From the NCBI GenBank assembly GCA_013695265.1, contig JACDAU010000511.1:1-20102 (forward strand): DNA of 20,102 bases, given 5' to 3'. Below the pieces are notes generated by a model, which was not told the DNA's origin, searched no databases, and saw only the letters and a program-made list of their open reading frames with translations. The position numbers and the translations under genes are program-made. This document shows positions 1 to 7,766 of the stretch, piece after piece (position 1 is the stretch's first letter; each line of letters opens with the position of its first letter). The stretch comes from Chloroflexia bacterium (GTDB taxonomy: Bacteria; Chloroflexota; Chloroflexia; Thermobaculales; Thermobaculaceae).

Positions 1-78
1 GCCACTATCCCCAGATGATCCAGCCGCTCCGTGCTGTACGACACTCCCGTCTCCATAGGCGTCCTCCTCTCCGACACC

Positions 79-660
79 TACTCTACGGTAATCACCAAAA
101 CCCGTCCAATTACCTGCGGAATGTGGGCTGGCTTGGACGGGATCCTGCCAGAGCCCTTGAATATACTACAGCTCGCGAGGGTTGCCCTCGCCTGTGAACT
201 CAAGGCGCTCGAGGAGGCGGGCACTGTGCCGGTTATGCGGTAGGTACGCGGCGGAGACTCGGAGTAGCTCGACCTTAGCAAAGTCGTAGCGGATGACCCC
301 GCTCGCCGCCTCCGTCATCAAACCTTGTCTTTGTGCGGTTGCCGCCACGTTGTATCCCAGGTCAAAATACTTCGCAGGGCCTCGCACGAAGTTTGAGAGA
401 CTGATATTGCCAAGAACCCGCGTCGGCACCGCAGAGTTTTAGACGAAGGGCCGCATTCCCGTCCCGTTCGCAAGCTGCTGTGGGAAGTGTTTCAGTTGGT
501 CTCGCCAGTACTCGATTGAGCCTGCGCCTGATGCCGGAAGCGGCGAGGCAGCCGCGAAAAGCTCCGCATTCTTTGTGTAGTACTGCAGAAATCGGTGTGC
601 CTCGCTGGACTTCGGGTGGCGCAGAATCACGCGAGCCGTGAACAGGACGGGCAGTTCAGT
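79..660 (-). pseudogene. GNAT acetyltransferase (RimJ/RimL type), two internal stop codons
   Basis: One continuous minus-strand frame reads as a GNAT N-acetyltransferase of the ribosomal-protein-Ser/Ala type. It starts near 660 with TELPVLFTARVILRHP, continues with a region ending NGTGMRPFV, then a TAA at 439-441, then PTRVLGNISLSNFVRG and MPTR..LLERLEF-type family motifs. A TAG at 166-168 follows, where relatives have Tyr before YIQG.WQD, and the frame closes at a TAG at 79-81. The total of about 193 codons is the normal length for the family, and there is no frameshift, so the damage is two substitutions that created stops. No good start codon is visible: the codon where Met is expected (about 661-663) is ACC. 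The frame abuts the proline dehydrogenase stop, so it was probably the third gene of that operon. I am confident of the family and fairly confident that the gene is dead. Confidence 0.8.
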
Positions 661-1606
661 GGTCGTTGGTTGGCGGGGGCATCCTCCGTGGCCGCCGCTC
701 ACGGAGGACGTTGCGGATCAGGAACATGACGTTTGCGGGCCGCTCGGCCAGTCGGCGCATGGCGTACGGATACCACTCGGCGCCGAAGGGGATGTAGCAT
801 CGGACGTTGTAGCCCTCGGCTGCGAGCCGCTCCTGCATGTCCCGCCGTATACCGTATAACATCTGGAACTCCCACGCGGAGTTTGGGATGTCGCGCTCTC
901 GAACAAACGCCTGCGCCTGGGCGATCATTTGTGGGTCGTGCGTTGCAATCGCCGGATACGCACCCTCAGAGAGCAGCCGTTTCATTAGTCGGGCGTAGCT
1001 CGCGTCCACGTCACCCTTTCGCTGAAATGCGATATCAGGCGGCTCCAGGTAGGCACCCTTACAGAGCCGGACCCGCGCGCCGAGGGCTATCAGATCCTCC
1101 ACGTCCTGCTCGGATCGGTAGAGGTAGCTCTGAATCACAACGCCGCAGTTATCATAACAGGGCCGCAACGAACGGTACAGATCCAACGTGCGCTGCGTGT
1201 ACGCACTGCCCTCCATATCGAAGCGGACGAACGTATCCTGTTCCGCCGCCCGCTTGAGGATGAGTTCAAGGTTGTCCCGGCACCGCTGCTCGCCTACGTC
1301 CAGTCCCAACTGCGTCAGCTTCAGGGAGATGTGCGAGGGTGCGCCGCTACGCCGGATGTTGTCAAGCAGGGCCAAGTACTGAGTTGTGGACGCGTGTGCC
1401 TCGTCCGCGTCGTGGACGCTCTCTCCCAGGAGATCGAGTGTCGCCGAGATGTTCCGTTTTTGCAAGTTTCGCACTGCGTGAAGCGCCGTGGTCGCGGACT
1501 CACCCGCGATGAAACGCCAGGCGAAAGCGCGTGTTGCTGTGTAGCGGGTGATAATCAGGCGGATCCACCGCAAACCGGAGGCGAAAAGCAGGAGCCGTCG
1601 TATCAT
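656..1606 (-). CDS. prodH: Proline dehydrogenase (monofunctional, FAD-dependent)
   Basis: This gene encodes a 316-residue protein of the size and pattern of the stand-alone bacterial PRODH barrel, as in Thermus. The enzyme oxidises L-proline to pyrroline-5-carboxylate with FAD, the first step of proline catabolism. Visible motifs in order are SLKLTQLGLD (94-103), VRFDMEG (127-133), VVIQSYLYRS (156-165), RLCKGAYLEP (180-189), ATHDP (221-225), WEFQMLYGIR (245-254) and YIPFGAEWYPYAMRRLAERP (271-290). The R284-R285 pair matches the arginines that bind the proline carboxylate in the family. The ATG is preceded by a GCAGGTG ribosome-binding site about 7 bases upstream. It lies 32 bases downstream of the ferredoxin stop and is probably cotranscribed with it. 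The partner P5C dehydrogenase is not in this window. Confidence 0.93.
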   Translation of the reverse strand: MIRRLLLFASGLRWIRLIITRYTATRAFAWRFIAGESATTALHAVRNLQKRNISATLDLLGESVHDADEAHASTTQYLALLDNIRRSGAPSHISLKLTQLGLDVGEQRCRDNLELILKRAAEQDTFVRFDMEGSAYTQRTLDLYRSLRPCYDNCGVVIQSYLYRSEQDVEDLIALGARVRLCKGAYLEPPDIAFQRKGDVDASYARLMKRLLSEGAYPAIATHDPQMIAQAQAFVRERDIPNSAWEFQMLYGIRRDMQERLAAEGYNVRCYIPFGAEWYPYAMRRLAERPANVMFLIRNVLRERRPRRMPPPTNDH

Positions 1607-1638
1607 CAGTCACCTGCTCCCAGGTCGTAGTCGTTGCC

Positions 1639-1881
1639 CTATTTGTTGAAGTAGTCCACGTTGATCTGGATGTATTCCTGCCACTGCTCTGGGACACTAT
1701 CCTCAGGATATATAGCGCTGACAGGACACTCGGGCTCACACGCGCCACAATCAATACACTCTTCTGGATGAATGTAGAACTGCTCGGCATCGTCGTCGGA
1801 GTAGATGCAGTCGACCGGGCAGACCTCGACGCAAGAAGCGTCCTTGACGCCGATGCAGGGCTGGGCAATGATGTAGGGCAC
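1639..1881 (-). CDS. fdxA: 7Fe (3Fe-4S/4Fe-4S) ferredoxin
   Basis: This is an 80-residue soluble electron carrier. The first cysteine set is C9-x7-C17-x3-C21-x3-C25, inside CIGVKDASCVEVCPVDC. The second is C42-x2-C45-x2-C48-x3-C52, inside ECIDCGACEPEC. By comparison with Azotobacter FdI, C9, C17 and C52 would hold a 3Fe-4S cluster, and C21, C42, C45 and C48 a 4Fe-4S cluster. The residue that would complete a second 4Fe site (three after C9) is not Cys, as is usual for the 7Fe class. The C-terminal VPEQWQEYIQIN is typical of Thermus and actinobacterial FdxA. I chose the GTG at 1879-1881 because VPYIIAQPCIG matches the family N-terminus and AAAGGCGAGG lies just upstream; a longer frame to 1995 has no family match. 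It is probably cotranscribed with proline dehydrogenase. Confidence 0.93.
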   Translation of the reverse strand: MPYIIAQPCIGVKDASCVEVCPVDCIYSDDDAEQFYIHPEECIDCGACEPECPVSAIYPEDSVPEQWQEYIQINVDYFNK

Positions 1882-1922
1882 GGAGAAAACCTCGCCTTTC
1901 AAGCAACCAGATATCAGCAGTA

Positions 1923-1952
1923 ACTCTAGCGTTGCCAGGTTGCAACTGTCAA
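1923..1952 (-). promoter_or_regulatory. Probable sigma-70-type promoter of the ferredoxin-prodH operon
   Basis: On the minus strand a perfect TTGACA (1952-1947) is followed after 18 bases by TAGAGT (1928-1923), four of six to the -10 consensus. This places the transcription start roughly 35-40 bases before the ferredoxin GTG. The -35 box lies inside the loop of a perfect inverted repeat, which suggests regulation at this site. Confidence 0.5.
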
Positions 1953-1969
1953 GCCACTTGCAACCTGGC
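1934..1969. repeat. Perfect 12-bp inverted repeat, candidate operator
   Basis: GCCAGGTTGCAA (1934-1945) and TTGCAACCTGGC (1958-1969) are exact reverse complements separated by a 12-base loop. The loop contains TTGACA on the minus strand. There is no T-run on either side, so it is not a classical terminator, and no transcript is known to end here because the flanking genes diverge. The dyad geometry over a -35 box, 53 bases upstream of the ferredoxin start, fits a repressor operator better. The regulator is unknown. Confidence 0.6.
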
Positions 1970-2137
1970 GGGCGGTTCCACCAACTCGGATGCATTCCTG
2001 GATTTGTGACGGTCGCTGGCTACGCCGACTGATCGCGAGATGCCACCACTGGCTGAACCCAAGTGTGGACAAGCACGACAGACAGGAGTCCTCTGCGATC
2101 TGAATACATCCTGACGCCACCAGTTTTCACGACACGC

Positions 2138-3254
2138 ATGGTCTATCTCGCGGTCCTTACACTGCTGCCGTTCCTTCTTCTGAAACGGGGTTGTGCCGCC
2201 TGAATTTCTTGGCCTCCTGGTGGGAGTCTACGGCTATGCCGGCGTAATGATGGATCTGCTCGCCGGCGTGCTCTCAGACTGGTTCGCTCCGGAACGACTG
2301 GCGATAGCAGGCAGCGTTGGCGTGATGCTCGCCGTGGTCCTGCTCGATGTATCGGGGTCCGTGCCGTTCCTCGTCGGCGCCCGGTTGCTTCACGGCATCG
2401 CTATGGGGAGCTATAACCGTACTCGTGCTTTCTCGGGTCGGGCCGGAACGTCGGGCTTACGCCGTAGGGGTCAATAACGTCGCGTATGTCGCTGGAGCTT
2501 TTGCGGGACCGCTGCTTGCTGGTGTGCTCGCTGACGCGCTCGGAGTCCGTGTGGCACTGGCTGGATTCGCGGTGGCGGCGTCGCTTTCGGCAGTCTACCT
2601 GGTTCGGAATGTGCCAGCCGGTCCTCGCTACGCAAAATCAGCCCCAGTTTGGGCGAGCCTCATCGGGCTGCGGCGCTTGATCCGGACGCGGCGGCTGGGA
2701 TCGCCACTGCTGCTCGTGCTGGCAGATATCACGATCCTGCATATCTGGCTGGTCTACTTGCCACTGTACTTCACCAGCCGCCATGGATTTTCCCTTACGG
2801 CTGCTGGCGCATTGATCAGCGTCGAAGCGCTTAGCTACGCGATTGCGCAGCCGTACTGGGGCCGCCTGCTTGATCGGCGCGGGTACCGGGCGCCGGTGTA
2901 CCTCTCCTTGCTCGCCCATGTGGGCTGTGCATCAGTCTCGTGCCACTGGTTCAGGGGCAGTGGCTACTCTATGCCCTGCTGCTTGCGGTATGCGGGGCGC
3001 TCAATGCGGGGCTGTATCCCGGCTGCGTGGCGCTCGCTGCTGACCGCCTACAGGAGGGGGAGCGCGGGCGCGCTATGGGACTTGTCGCCGCCTCGTCGAA
3101 TCTGGGCCAGGTGCTGGGACCGTTGCTGGCGGGTGGCGTGTTGCTGTGGAGCGGGAGTCTCGGGTCCGTGTTCGCACCCGCCATAGTGATCGCTGGTCTC
3201 GGCGTCGTGACGGCAACGCTCACCGACCGCCGAAGCGTCATAAGCCGCTGGTGA
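2138..3254 (+). pseudogene. MFS transporter broken by three single-base frameshifts
   Basis: Four pieces in alternating frames together make one 12-helix-type major facilitator of about 372 codons, close to normal length. Piece one (from ATG 2138) reads MVYLAVLTLLPFLLLKRG. An extra T near 2191 moves to the frame reading VPPEFLGLLVGVYGYAG. An extra G in GGGG at 2405-2408 breaks HGIAMG from AITVLVLSRVGPERRA. A missing base near 2922-2928 breaks YLSLLAHVG from CISLVPLVQGQWLLYALLLA. Family features include the R.LHGIAMGAI helix, the SRVGPERR loop and the second-half PYWGRLLDRRG loop. The 3' end carries RGRAMGLVAASSNLGQVLGP. The substrate cannot be inferred. Two of the lesions are homopolymer-length changes, so sequencing error should be excluded before the gene is called dead. 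It is transcribed divergently from the ferredoxin operon. Confidence 0.82.
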
Positions 3255-3285
3255 CACGAACAGAGTAAGTACAGATAGCCGAAGA

Positions 3286-4053
3286 TCAGAGATTGGACTC
3301 GAGAAACCGCGCAGTGTGGTCGATGAGTTCCTGCTCCCATGCCAGACTCGAAAACACGTGGTCCGCGCCGTCCAGGATGACGAGCTGCGCGCGGTCGCCG
3401 AGCGCGGCATTGTAACGATGCGCGTGCTCCACCGGCACTGTTTCATCCCCGCTGCCATGCGCGACCAGCACGGGACCAGCGAATCCAGTCAACGCCGCTA
3501 CCGGGTCGGTCGACAACGCTTCCTCGACGAGCCCTCTGCCGACTTGGAGGCCGCCGAGGTCCGTGAAGCCCAGTGTTGATATCTCGCTAGCGCGTTCCGG
3601 CGTTGTGCCTTCCTGGAACAACTCGCCGAGTTGCGCTACGGCTGCCCAGAGAAAGAGCGCACGTACGCGTGGGTCAGCACCCGCCGTGCATGCTGCGATG
3701 AGGCCACCGAGACTGAGCCCACCAACGCCGATGCGATCACCGTCGATCTCTGGCTGGCTTGCGAGAAAGGTGAGCGCCTGGTGCGCGTCTTCTCTCTCGC
3801 TGGTGAGCGTCACATTCGTGAAGTCGCCCTCGCTGTCGCCACTCCCCCGAAAATCGAAGCGGAGGGTCGCAACCCCGGCGGCAGCGAAGGCGCGTGCGGC
3901 TTTGGGAAAGAGCGCGTGCGGCTCGATATGGTTGCCGCCGAATCCATGCAGCAGCGCGATTGCTGGATGAGGACCGGGCTGAATTGGCAAGTGCAGGAAG
4001 CCATACAGCCGCTCTCCACGGTTCTCGAACTGAATCTGCCGCTCGTCGTACAT
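3286..4053 (-). CDS. Alpha/beta hydrolase (serine esterase/peptidase-like)
   Basis: This gene encodes a 255-residue cytoplasmic alpha/beta hydrolase. From the ATG, LLHGFGGNHIEP (34-45) supplies the oxyanion-hole HGF motif, and TLRFDFRGSGDSEG (63-76) is the usual strand-loop. GLSLGG carries the nucleophile Ser114, GSGDETVP carries Asp203, and GADHVF carries His232, so the triad is complete. The family resembles S9-like and BAAT/cinnamoyl-esterase-like hydrolases; the substrate is unknown. I chose the ATG at 4051-4053 because AAGGAAGGA upstream spaces better to it than to the GTG at 4054-4056, which would add one residue. The gene is convergent with the MFS remnant and divergent from the beta-lactamase-fold gene. 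Confidence 0.9.
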   Translation of the reverse strand: MYDERQIQFENRGERLYGFLHLPIQPGPHPAIALLHGFGGNHIEPHALFPKAARAFAAAGVATLRFDFRGSGDSEGDFTNVTLTSEREDAHQALTFLASQPEIDGDRIGVGGLSLGGLIAACTAGADPRVRALFLWAAVAQLGELFQEGTTPERASEISTLGFTDLGGLQVGRGLVEEALSTDPVAALTGFAGPVLVAHGSGDETVPVEHAHRYNAALGDRAQLVILDGADHVFSSLAWEQELIDHTARFLESNL

Positions 4054-4213
4054 CACCGAGTCCTTCCTTGTCTACGCATTCTGCCGTACTATACTTGAAC
4101 CTCGCAGCGCACGAGTCACACGGCTACAGCGGCTGCTTCTCGTCTATACTTGGGTCACGGGACAATCCCGCGCCGCGGGCGCGGTCGCACTTGGTGGTGG
4201 GAGGAGAGACCGC

Positions 4214-5047
4214 TTGGCTTTGCTGGAAAATGTGCATCGCATCGCCGAAACGGGCGGAGGGACATACGGTGTCGCGGCGCGAAACCTCTCGACTGGGGAG
4301 ACGGTCCAGGTGCGCGGGGACGAGTTGTTCAACACGGCGAGCGTCATCAAAGTGCTGATCATGGTGGAGTTGTTTCGCCAGGCGGACGAGGGTGCCGTGT
4401 CGCTTGAGGAGCGAATGGATCTCTCCGATGCGTATCGGGTGGGCGGCTCCGGTGTGCTGAACGAGCTGGGAAACGGCCTGTCGCTGACCCTGCGCGACCT
4501 GTGCGCAGCGATGATAATCGTGAGCGACAACGTGGCTACAAACATGCTGATTAGCAGCCTCGGGCTTGACGCCATCAACGAAGGGGCGCAAGCGCTAGGA
4601 CTGATGAACACGCGACTGAACCGGCTCATTGGGTTCGCACCCGTCGGCCCCGGTGAGAATCAGGAACTCGGCGTTACCACGCCGAACGAGATGGTGCGAT
4701 TGTACGAGGCACTTGCCAGAGGCGCGTTGGTCAGCCTTAGAGCGAGCAGCGAGATGGTGCGGATCCTGAGCCGTCAGCATTATCGCGGAAGCATTCCCCG
4801 CTACCTGCCGGACGCGTATGATGCGGTGACCGGAGAGAGTGAGCCAGCGATCGCGCATAAGACAGGGGCGGTGAATGGCGTGCGATGTGATGTAGCGCTG
4901 CTACGCTTCGGCGACGGTCGACAGTGGATCATCGGCATCTTCGCAAAGGAACTGGAAGACCGGAGCTGGTCGGTGGAGAACACCGGCGAAAAGACAATCG
5001 GTCGGATTGCGCGCGCAATCTTTGACGCGTGGATTCAGGCAGTGTAG
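4214..5047 (+). CDS. Class A beta-lactamase-fold serine hydrolase, no signal peptide
   Basis: This gene encodes a 277-residue protein of the beta-lactamase class A-like serine hydrolase family. The penicillin-binding motifs are present: S43-V-I-K46 (SxxK), S104-D-N106 (SDN) and K216-T-G218 (KTG). The omega-loop motif ExxLN of true class A enzymes is not evident; the region before VTTPNEM reads PVGPGENQELG. There is also no signal peptide or lipobox, so as read the protein is cytosolic. Antibiotic resistance is therefore not implied; an esterase, amidase or DD-peptidase-like activity is equally possible. The TTG start is supported by a strong GGGAGGAGAG about 6 bases upstream. The stop is 27 bases before the LLM oxidoreductase, so the two are probably cotranscribed. 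Confidence 0.85.
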   Translation: MALLENVHRIAETGGGTYGVAARNLSTGETVQVRGDELFNTASVIKVLIMVELFRQADEGAVSLEERMDLSDAYRVGGSGVLNELGNGLSLTLRDLCAAMIIVSDNVATNMLISSLGLDAINEGAQALGLMNTRLNRLIGFAPVGPGENQELGVTTPNEMVRLYEALARGALVSLRASSEMVRILSRQHYRGSIPRYLPDAYDAVTGESEPAIAHKTGAVNGVRCDVALLRFGDGRQWIIGIFAKELEDRSWSVENTGEKTIGRIARAIFDAWIQAV

Positions 5048-5074
5048 GCCCGCATAGCGGACACGGAGGTAACA

Positions 5075-6001
5075 ATGCAGTTCGGCTTACAACTTGCAAC
5101 GTACGAGGCGAAGGGCGGGGGCAACACTTGGGACAGCGTGCTCGCCGTCGCGCGAGCATGTGAGGCGGCCGACCTCGACTCGGTGTGGTTCGCGGATCAC
5201 TTCATGTGGCGTGACGAGGACAACCCGGACCGGGAACGTCCGAATCTGGAATGCTTCCTGACCCTCGGAGCGCTTGCTGCCGCCACCGAGCGCGTGCGGC
5301 TTGGCGCCCTGGTCGTCGGGGTGCCGTACCGTAATCCTGCACTGCTCGCCAAAATGCACACTACCCTGGACGTAATCAGCCACGGCCGCAGCATAATCGG
5401 ACTTGGTGCCGGCTGGCATAAACTGGAGTTTGACTCGTATGGCTGGCCCTTCGGCACAGTGAAAGAACGCATGGAAAAGCTGGAGGATGCGGTCCAGATC
5501 ACGAAGTTGATGATGACCGAACGCCCAGCCAGCTTTGAGGGGAAGCACTACTCCATCCACGAGGCGTTGAACGATCCTCTGCCGGTGCAGAAGCCGCATC
5601 CGCCCATCATGATTGGCGGCGGTGGCGAGAAGCAGACCCTGCGGCTGGTCGCACAGTATGCGGACTTCTGTAACGTGTTCGGAGACTCCGAGCAGGTCGC
5701 GCACAAGTTCGCCGTCTTGCGCGCGCACTGTGAGCGTGTCGGAAGGCCATACGATGAGGTGACGAAGTCAAATCATACGGGCATTCTCATTGCCCGGGAC
5801 GATGCCGAGCTTGCCCTCAAGCGTGAGCGATTCCCCGACTTCAATGGAATCGCAGGAACACCAGGTCAGGTGATCCAGCGACTTCGCGAGTTTGCGGACG
5901 TTGGCTCTACGTATGTCACTTTTGCTATGCCCGACGTTGACGATATAACACCGATGCAACTCTTTGGGGAGACCGTCGTGCCCGCGCTCGCAAACGCTTG
6001 A
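5075..6001 (+). CDS. LLM-class flavin-dependent (F420-type) oxidoreductase
   Basis: This gene encodes a 308-residue TIM-barrel protein of the luciferase-like monooxygenase family, closest in style to F420-dependent oxidoreductases. Supporting segments are MQFGLQLATYE at the N-terminus, ACEAADLDSVWFADHF (28-43), RVRLGALVVGVPYRNPALLAK (74-94) and IIGLGAGWHKLEFDSYGW (107-124). PLPVQKPHPPIMIGGGGEKQTLRLVAQYAD (169-198) follows, and the C-terminal TPGQVIQRLREFADVGSTYVTF is the usual substrate-barrel closure. The bound cofactor (F420 or FMN) and substrate cannot be told from sequence. The ATG has GGAGG 6 bases upstream. It follows the beta-lactamase-fold gene and is convergent with the PgaC-like gene. 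Confidence 0.9.
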   Translation: MQFGLQLATYEAKGGGNTWDSVLAVARACEAADLDSVWFADHFMWRDEDNPDRERPNLECFLTLGALAAATERVRLGALVVGVPYRNPALLAKMHTTLDVISHGRSIIGLGAGWHKLEFDSYGWPFGTVKERMEKLEDAVQITKLMMTERPASFEGKHYSIHEALNDPLPVQKPHPPIMIGGGGEKQTLRLVAQYADFCNVFGDSEQVAHKFAVLRAHCERVGRPYDEVTKSNHTGILIARDDAELALKRERFPDFNGIAGTPGQVIQRLREFADVGSTYVTFAMPDVDDITPMQLFGETVVPALANA

Positions 6002-6045
6002 ATCGATACTGGGTGTGAGAGGGTTCGCCAGGACTCTTCCATACC

Positions 6046-7380
6046 CTACGCGGCGGGGGTCTTCAGCTCGCCGAAAGGCACACCTTCCTGGAGGGCCTGC
6101 TCTCGCGCCGACAGCAAGGGCACACGGGGTGTCTGCCAGCGAGTGACGTGTTGATGCTTGCCAAATAGCGCCCGCGGGGTGGCAAGCACCGTGATGAATG
6201 TCATCACGATCCAGTAAAACATCGGATACATTGCAGCCCAGAAGAAGAACCGAGTGGCACCGGGATTGTAGTGCCGGTCGAGCCAGATGCCTGTGCCAAG
6301 CTGCAAGAGGGCCGCAGTGGCAATAACCATGCCCCATAGATTCGGTAGCGGCGAAGCGCCCAGCGGCTCCAAGCCCACTGCGTACGAAAGTCCCCAGAAG
6401 AGGACCATCACCGTCACCGTGTACGCCCAGAGGATCGAGAGACACGCCTCCACGTACACCGGCCACAGGCGGCGCGTCCGCCAGTCGGCGAACATCGTTG
6501 CGTGCTTACGGAGTACCTGTCCAAGACCCAACGCCCAGCGCTTGCGCTGCCGCCAAAGCGGCCCCAACCCCTCGGGTACCTGCATGGCCACAACCGCGCG
6601 CGGCTCATAGCGCACGTCGTAGAACTTGCGCTGAAGCTTCCACGCCAAGGCTATGTCCTCCGTCGCCATTTCGGGATCGAAGAGCCCCACATCGACTACT
6701 GCGGACTTACGAAAGGCGGTAATCGCGCCCGACACAGTGAGGATTCGACCCCAGACACGTTGCGCTCTGCGCAGGACGGAAACAATGGACGCGAACTCCG
6801 TCGCCTGAATCTTGGCCAGGAGCGAGTCTGTATTCGTGACCTGAGGGTTGCCCGTGACGGCAGCCACCCGACCACTCTGAAAGTGCGGCACCATGTAGCG
6901 CAAGACCTCGGGCCGGGTTTGAATATCGGCGTCGACAACGACCACGATCTCACCATGGAGCAAGGGAAAGGCATCATTGAGCGCCATCGCTTTTCCCTCG
7001 TTCTGAAGCTTGCGCACGAGCCGTATCTGCCCCTGGCGAACATACGGGGCCAGAATCTCGCACGTGCGGTCCGTTGAGCCGTCGTCGACGATCACGATTT
7101 CGTAAGCGTCGCGCGGGTAGTTCATCGCTATCAGTGATTCCACTGTCCGCTCGATAACTGCTTCCTCACAGTATGCGGCAACAAGCACGGAGACGAATGG
7201 GAGGTCGTCGTCGGAGGCGGCAATCGGCAGCGGGCGCCGCTCGTTTCGCCGATAAAAGACCAGCGACGTGAACGTCTACATTACGCTAGTGAACATAGGA
7301 TAGAACGCGACGAATGCGGCGGCCAAATGATACGGCCAGGTGTTGGCGAGCCAGAGGAGAAGTGCGGCTGTCTCAATCAT
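6046..7380 (-). pseudogene. PgaC-like family 2 glycosyltransferase with an in-frame TAG at codon 35
   Basis: This is a processive GT2 membrane synthase resembling poly-N-acetylglucosamine synthase PgaC/IcaA. Counted from the ATG at 7378-7380, motifs are VDDGSTD (98-104), the DAD metal site (150-152), TED (240-242) and QRKRW (278-282, the QxxRW motif). At least three C-terminal membrane helices follow. The first 64 codons contain an N-terminal membrane helix (ETAALLLWLANTWPYH onward) and a TAG at 7276-7278 in SVM-stop-TFTSLVFY, a place where relatives tend to have Trp. One TGG-to-TAG change would explain it. An ATGA overlap couples the ATG to the stop of the PgaD-like gene upstream. Restart at GTG 7186-7188 would give 380 residues with all catalytic motifs but no N-terminal helix. 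Full-length length (444 codons) is normal. Confidence 0.85.
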
Positions 7381-7766
7381 TGCTGGGCCCTCACGTGTCC
7401 TGACCGGTACTGTTTTCGGTTGCCGTGTGTCTCAATGATTACGAACGAGGCGTCCATCGCTTCCGAAGCGCCACCATAGAACTCCCATACGGTGTGCCTG
7501 CCTAGACGGTCGACATCCGTGCGGGGCTTCGACAGCGATCTTCCTCGACGCGCGCCTTTGCATTCGAAGATGCGCAGGTTATGCTGGACCCAGACAAGCG
7601 TGAGCACTATGACAGCGGCCGCCATGATACCGACCTTCTGCCCAGCGGAGAAGAGCGTCTGCCCTGTGGCACTGCTGTTCAGAAAGAGCACCACCCACAT
7701 AGTGATTATGAGCATCCAAAACAAAAGCGCGATGGCAAAGTGCGCGACCTGGCGGGTAGCTGGCAT
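7377..7766 (-). CDS. PgaD-like small membrane protein
   Basis: This gene encodes a 129-residue protein with two hydrophobic helices (about 9-29 and 43-61), followed by WVQHNLRIFE and a basic GARRGRS stretch, then a soluble tail. Two helices plus a W-x3-N-x-R-x-F motif directly upstream of a PgaC-type synthase is the arrangement of PgaD, the accessory subunit of poly-N-acetylglucosamine synthase. Identification rests more on position and topology than on strong sequence identity. Its TGA overlaps the ATG of the synthase (ATGA), implying translational coupling. The ATG has GAGGGAG about 7 bases upstream. The gene itself is intact although its partner carries a nonsense codon. Confidence 0.65.
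   Translation of the reverse strand: MPATRQVAHFAIALLFWMLIITMWVVLFLNSSATGQTLFSAGQKVGIMAAAVIVLTLVWVQHNLRIFECKGARRGRSLSKPRTDVDRLGRHTVWEFYGGASEAMDASFVIIETHGNRKQYRSGHVRAQQ

Noticed and set aside
1934..1969. The 12-bp inverted repeat as a rho-independent terminator
   Set aside because: No T-run follows on either strand and the flanking genes point away from it.
1882..1995. Longer start for the ferredoxin, or a second gene in this stretch
   Set aside because: The extra residues match nothing in the ferredoxin family and would cover the promoter and inverted repeat; the GTG at 1881 has its own ribosome-binding site.
166..7278. Stop-codon reassignment as the explanation for TAG/TAA inside the GNAT and PgaC-like frames
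   Set aside because: Intact genes here end normally with TAG (beta-lactamase-fold, TPR, BrkB-like), TAA (threonine aldolase) and TGA (LLM, PRODH), so no stop codon looks reassigned.
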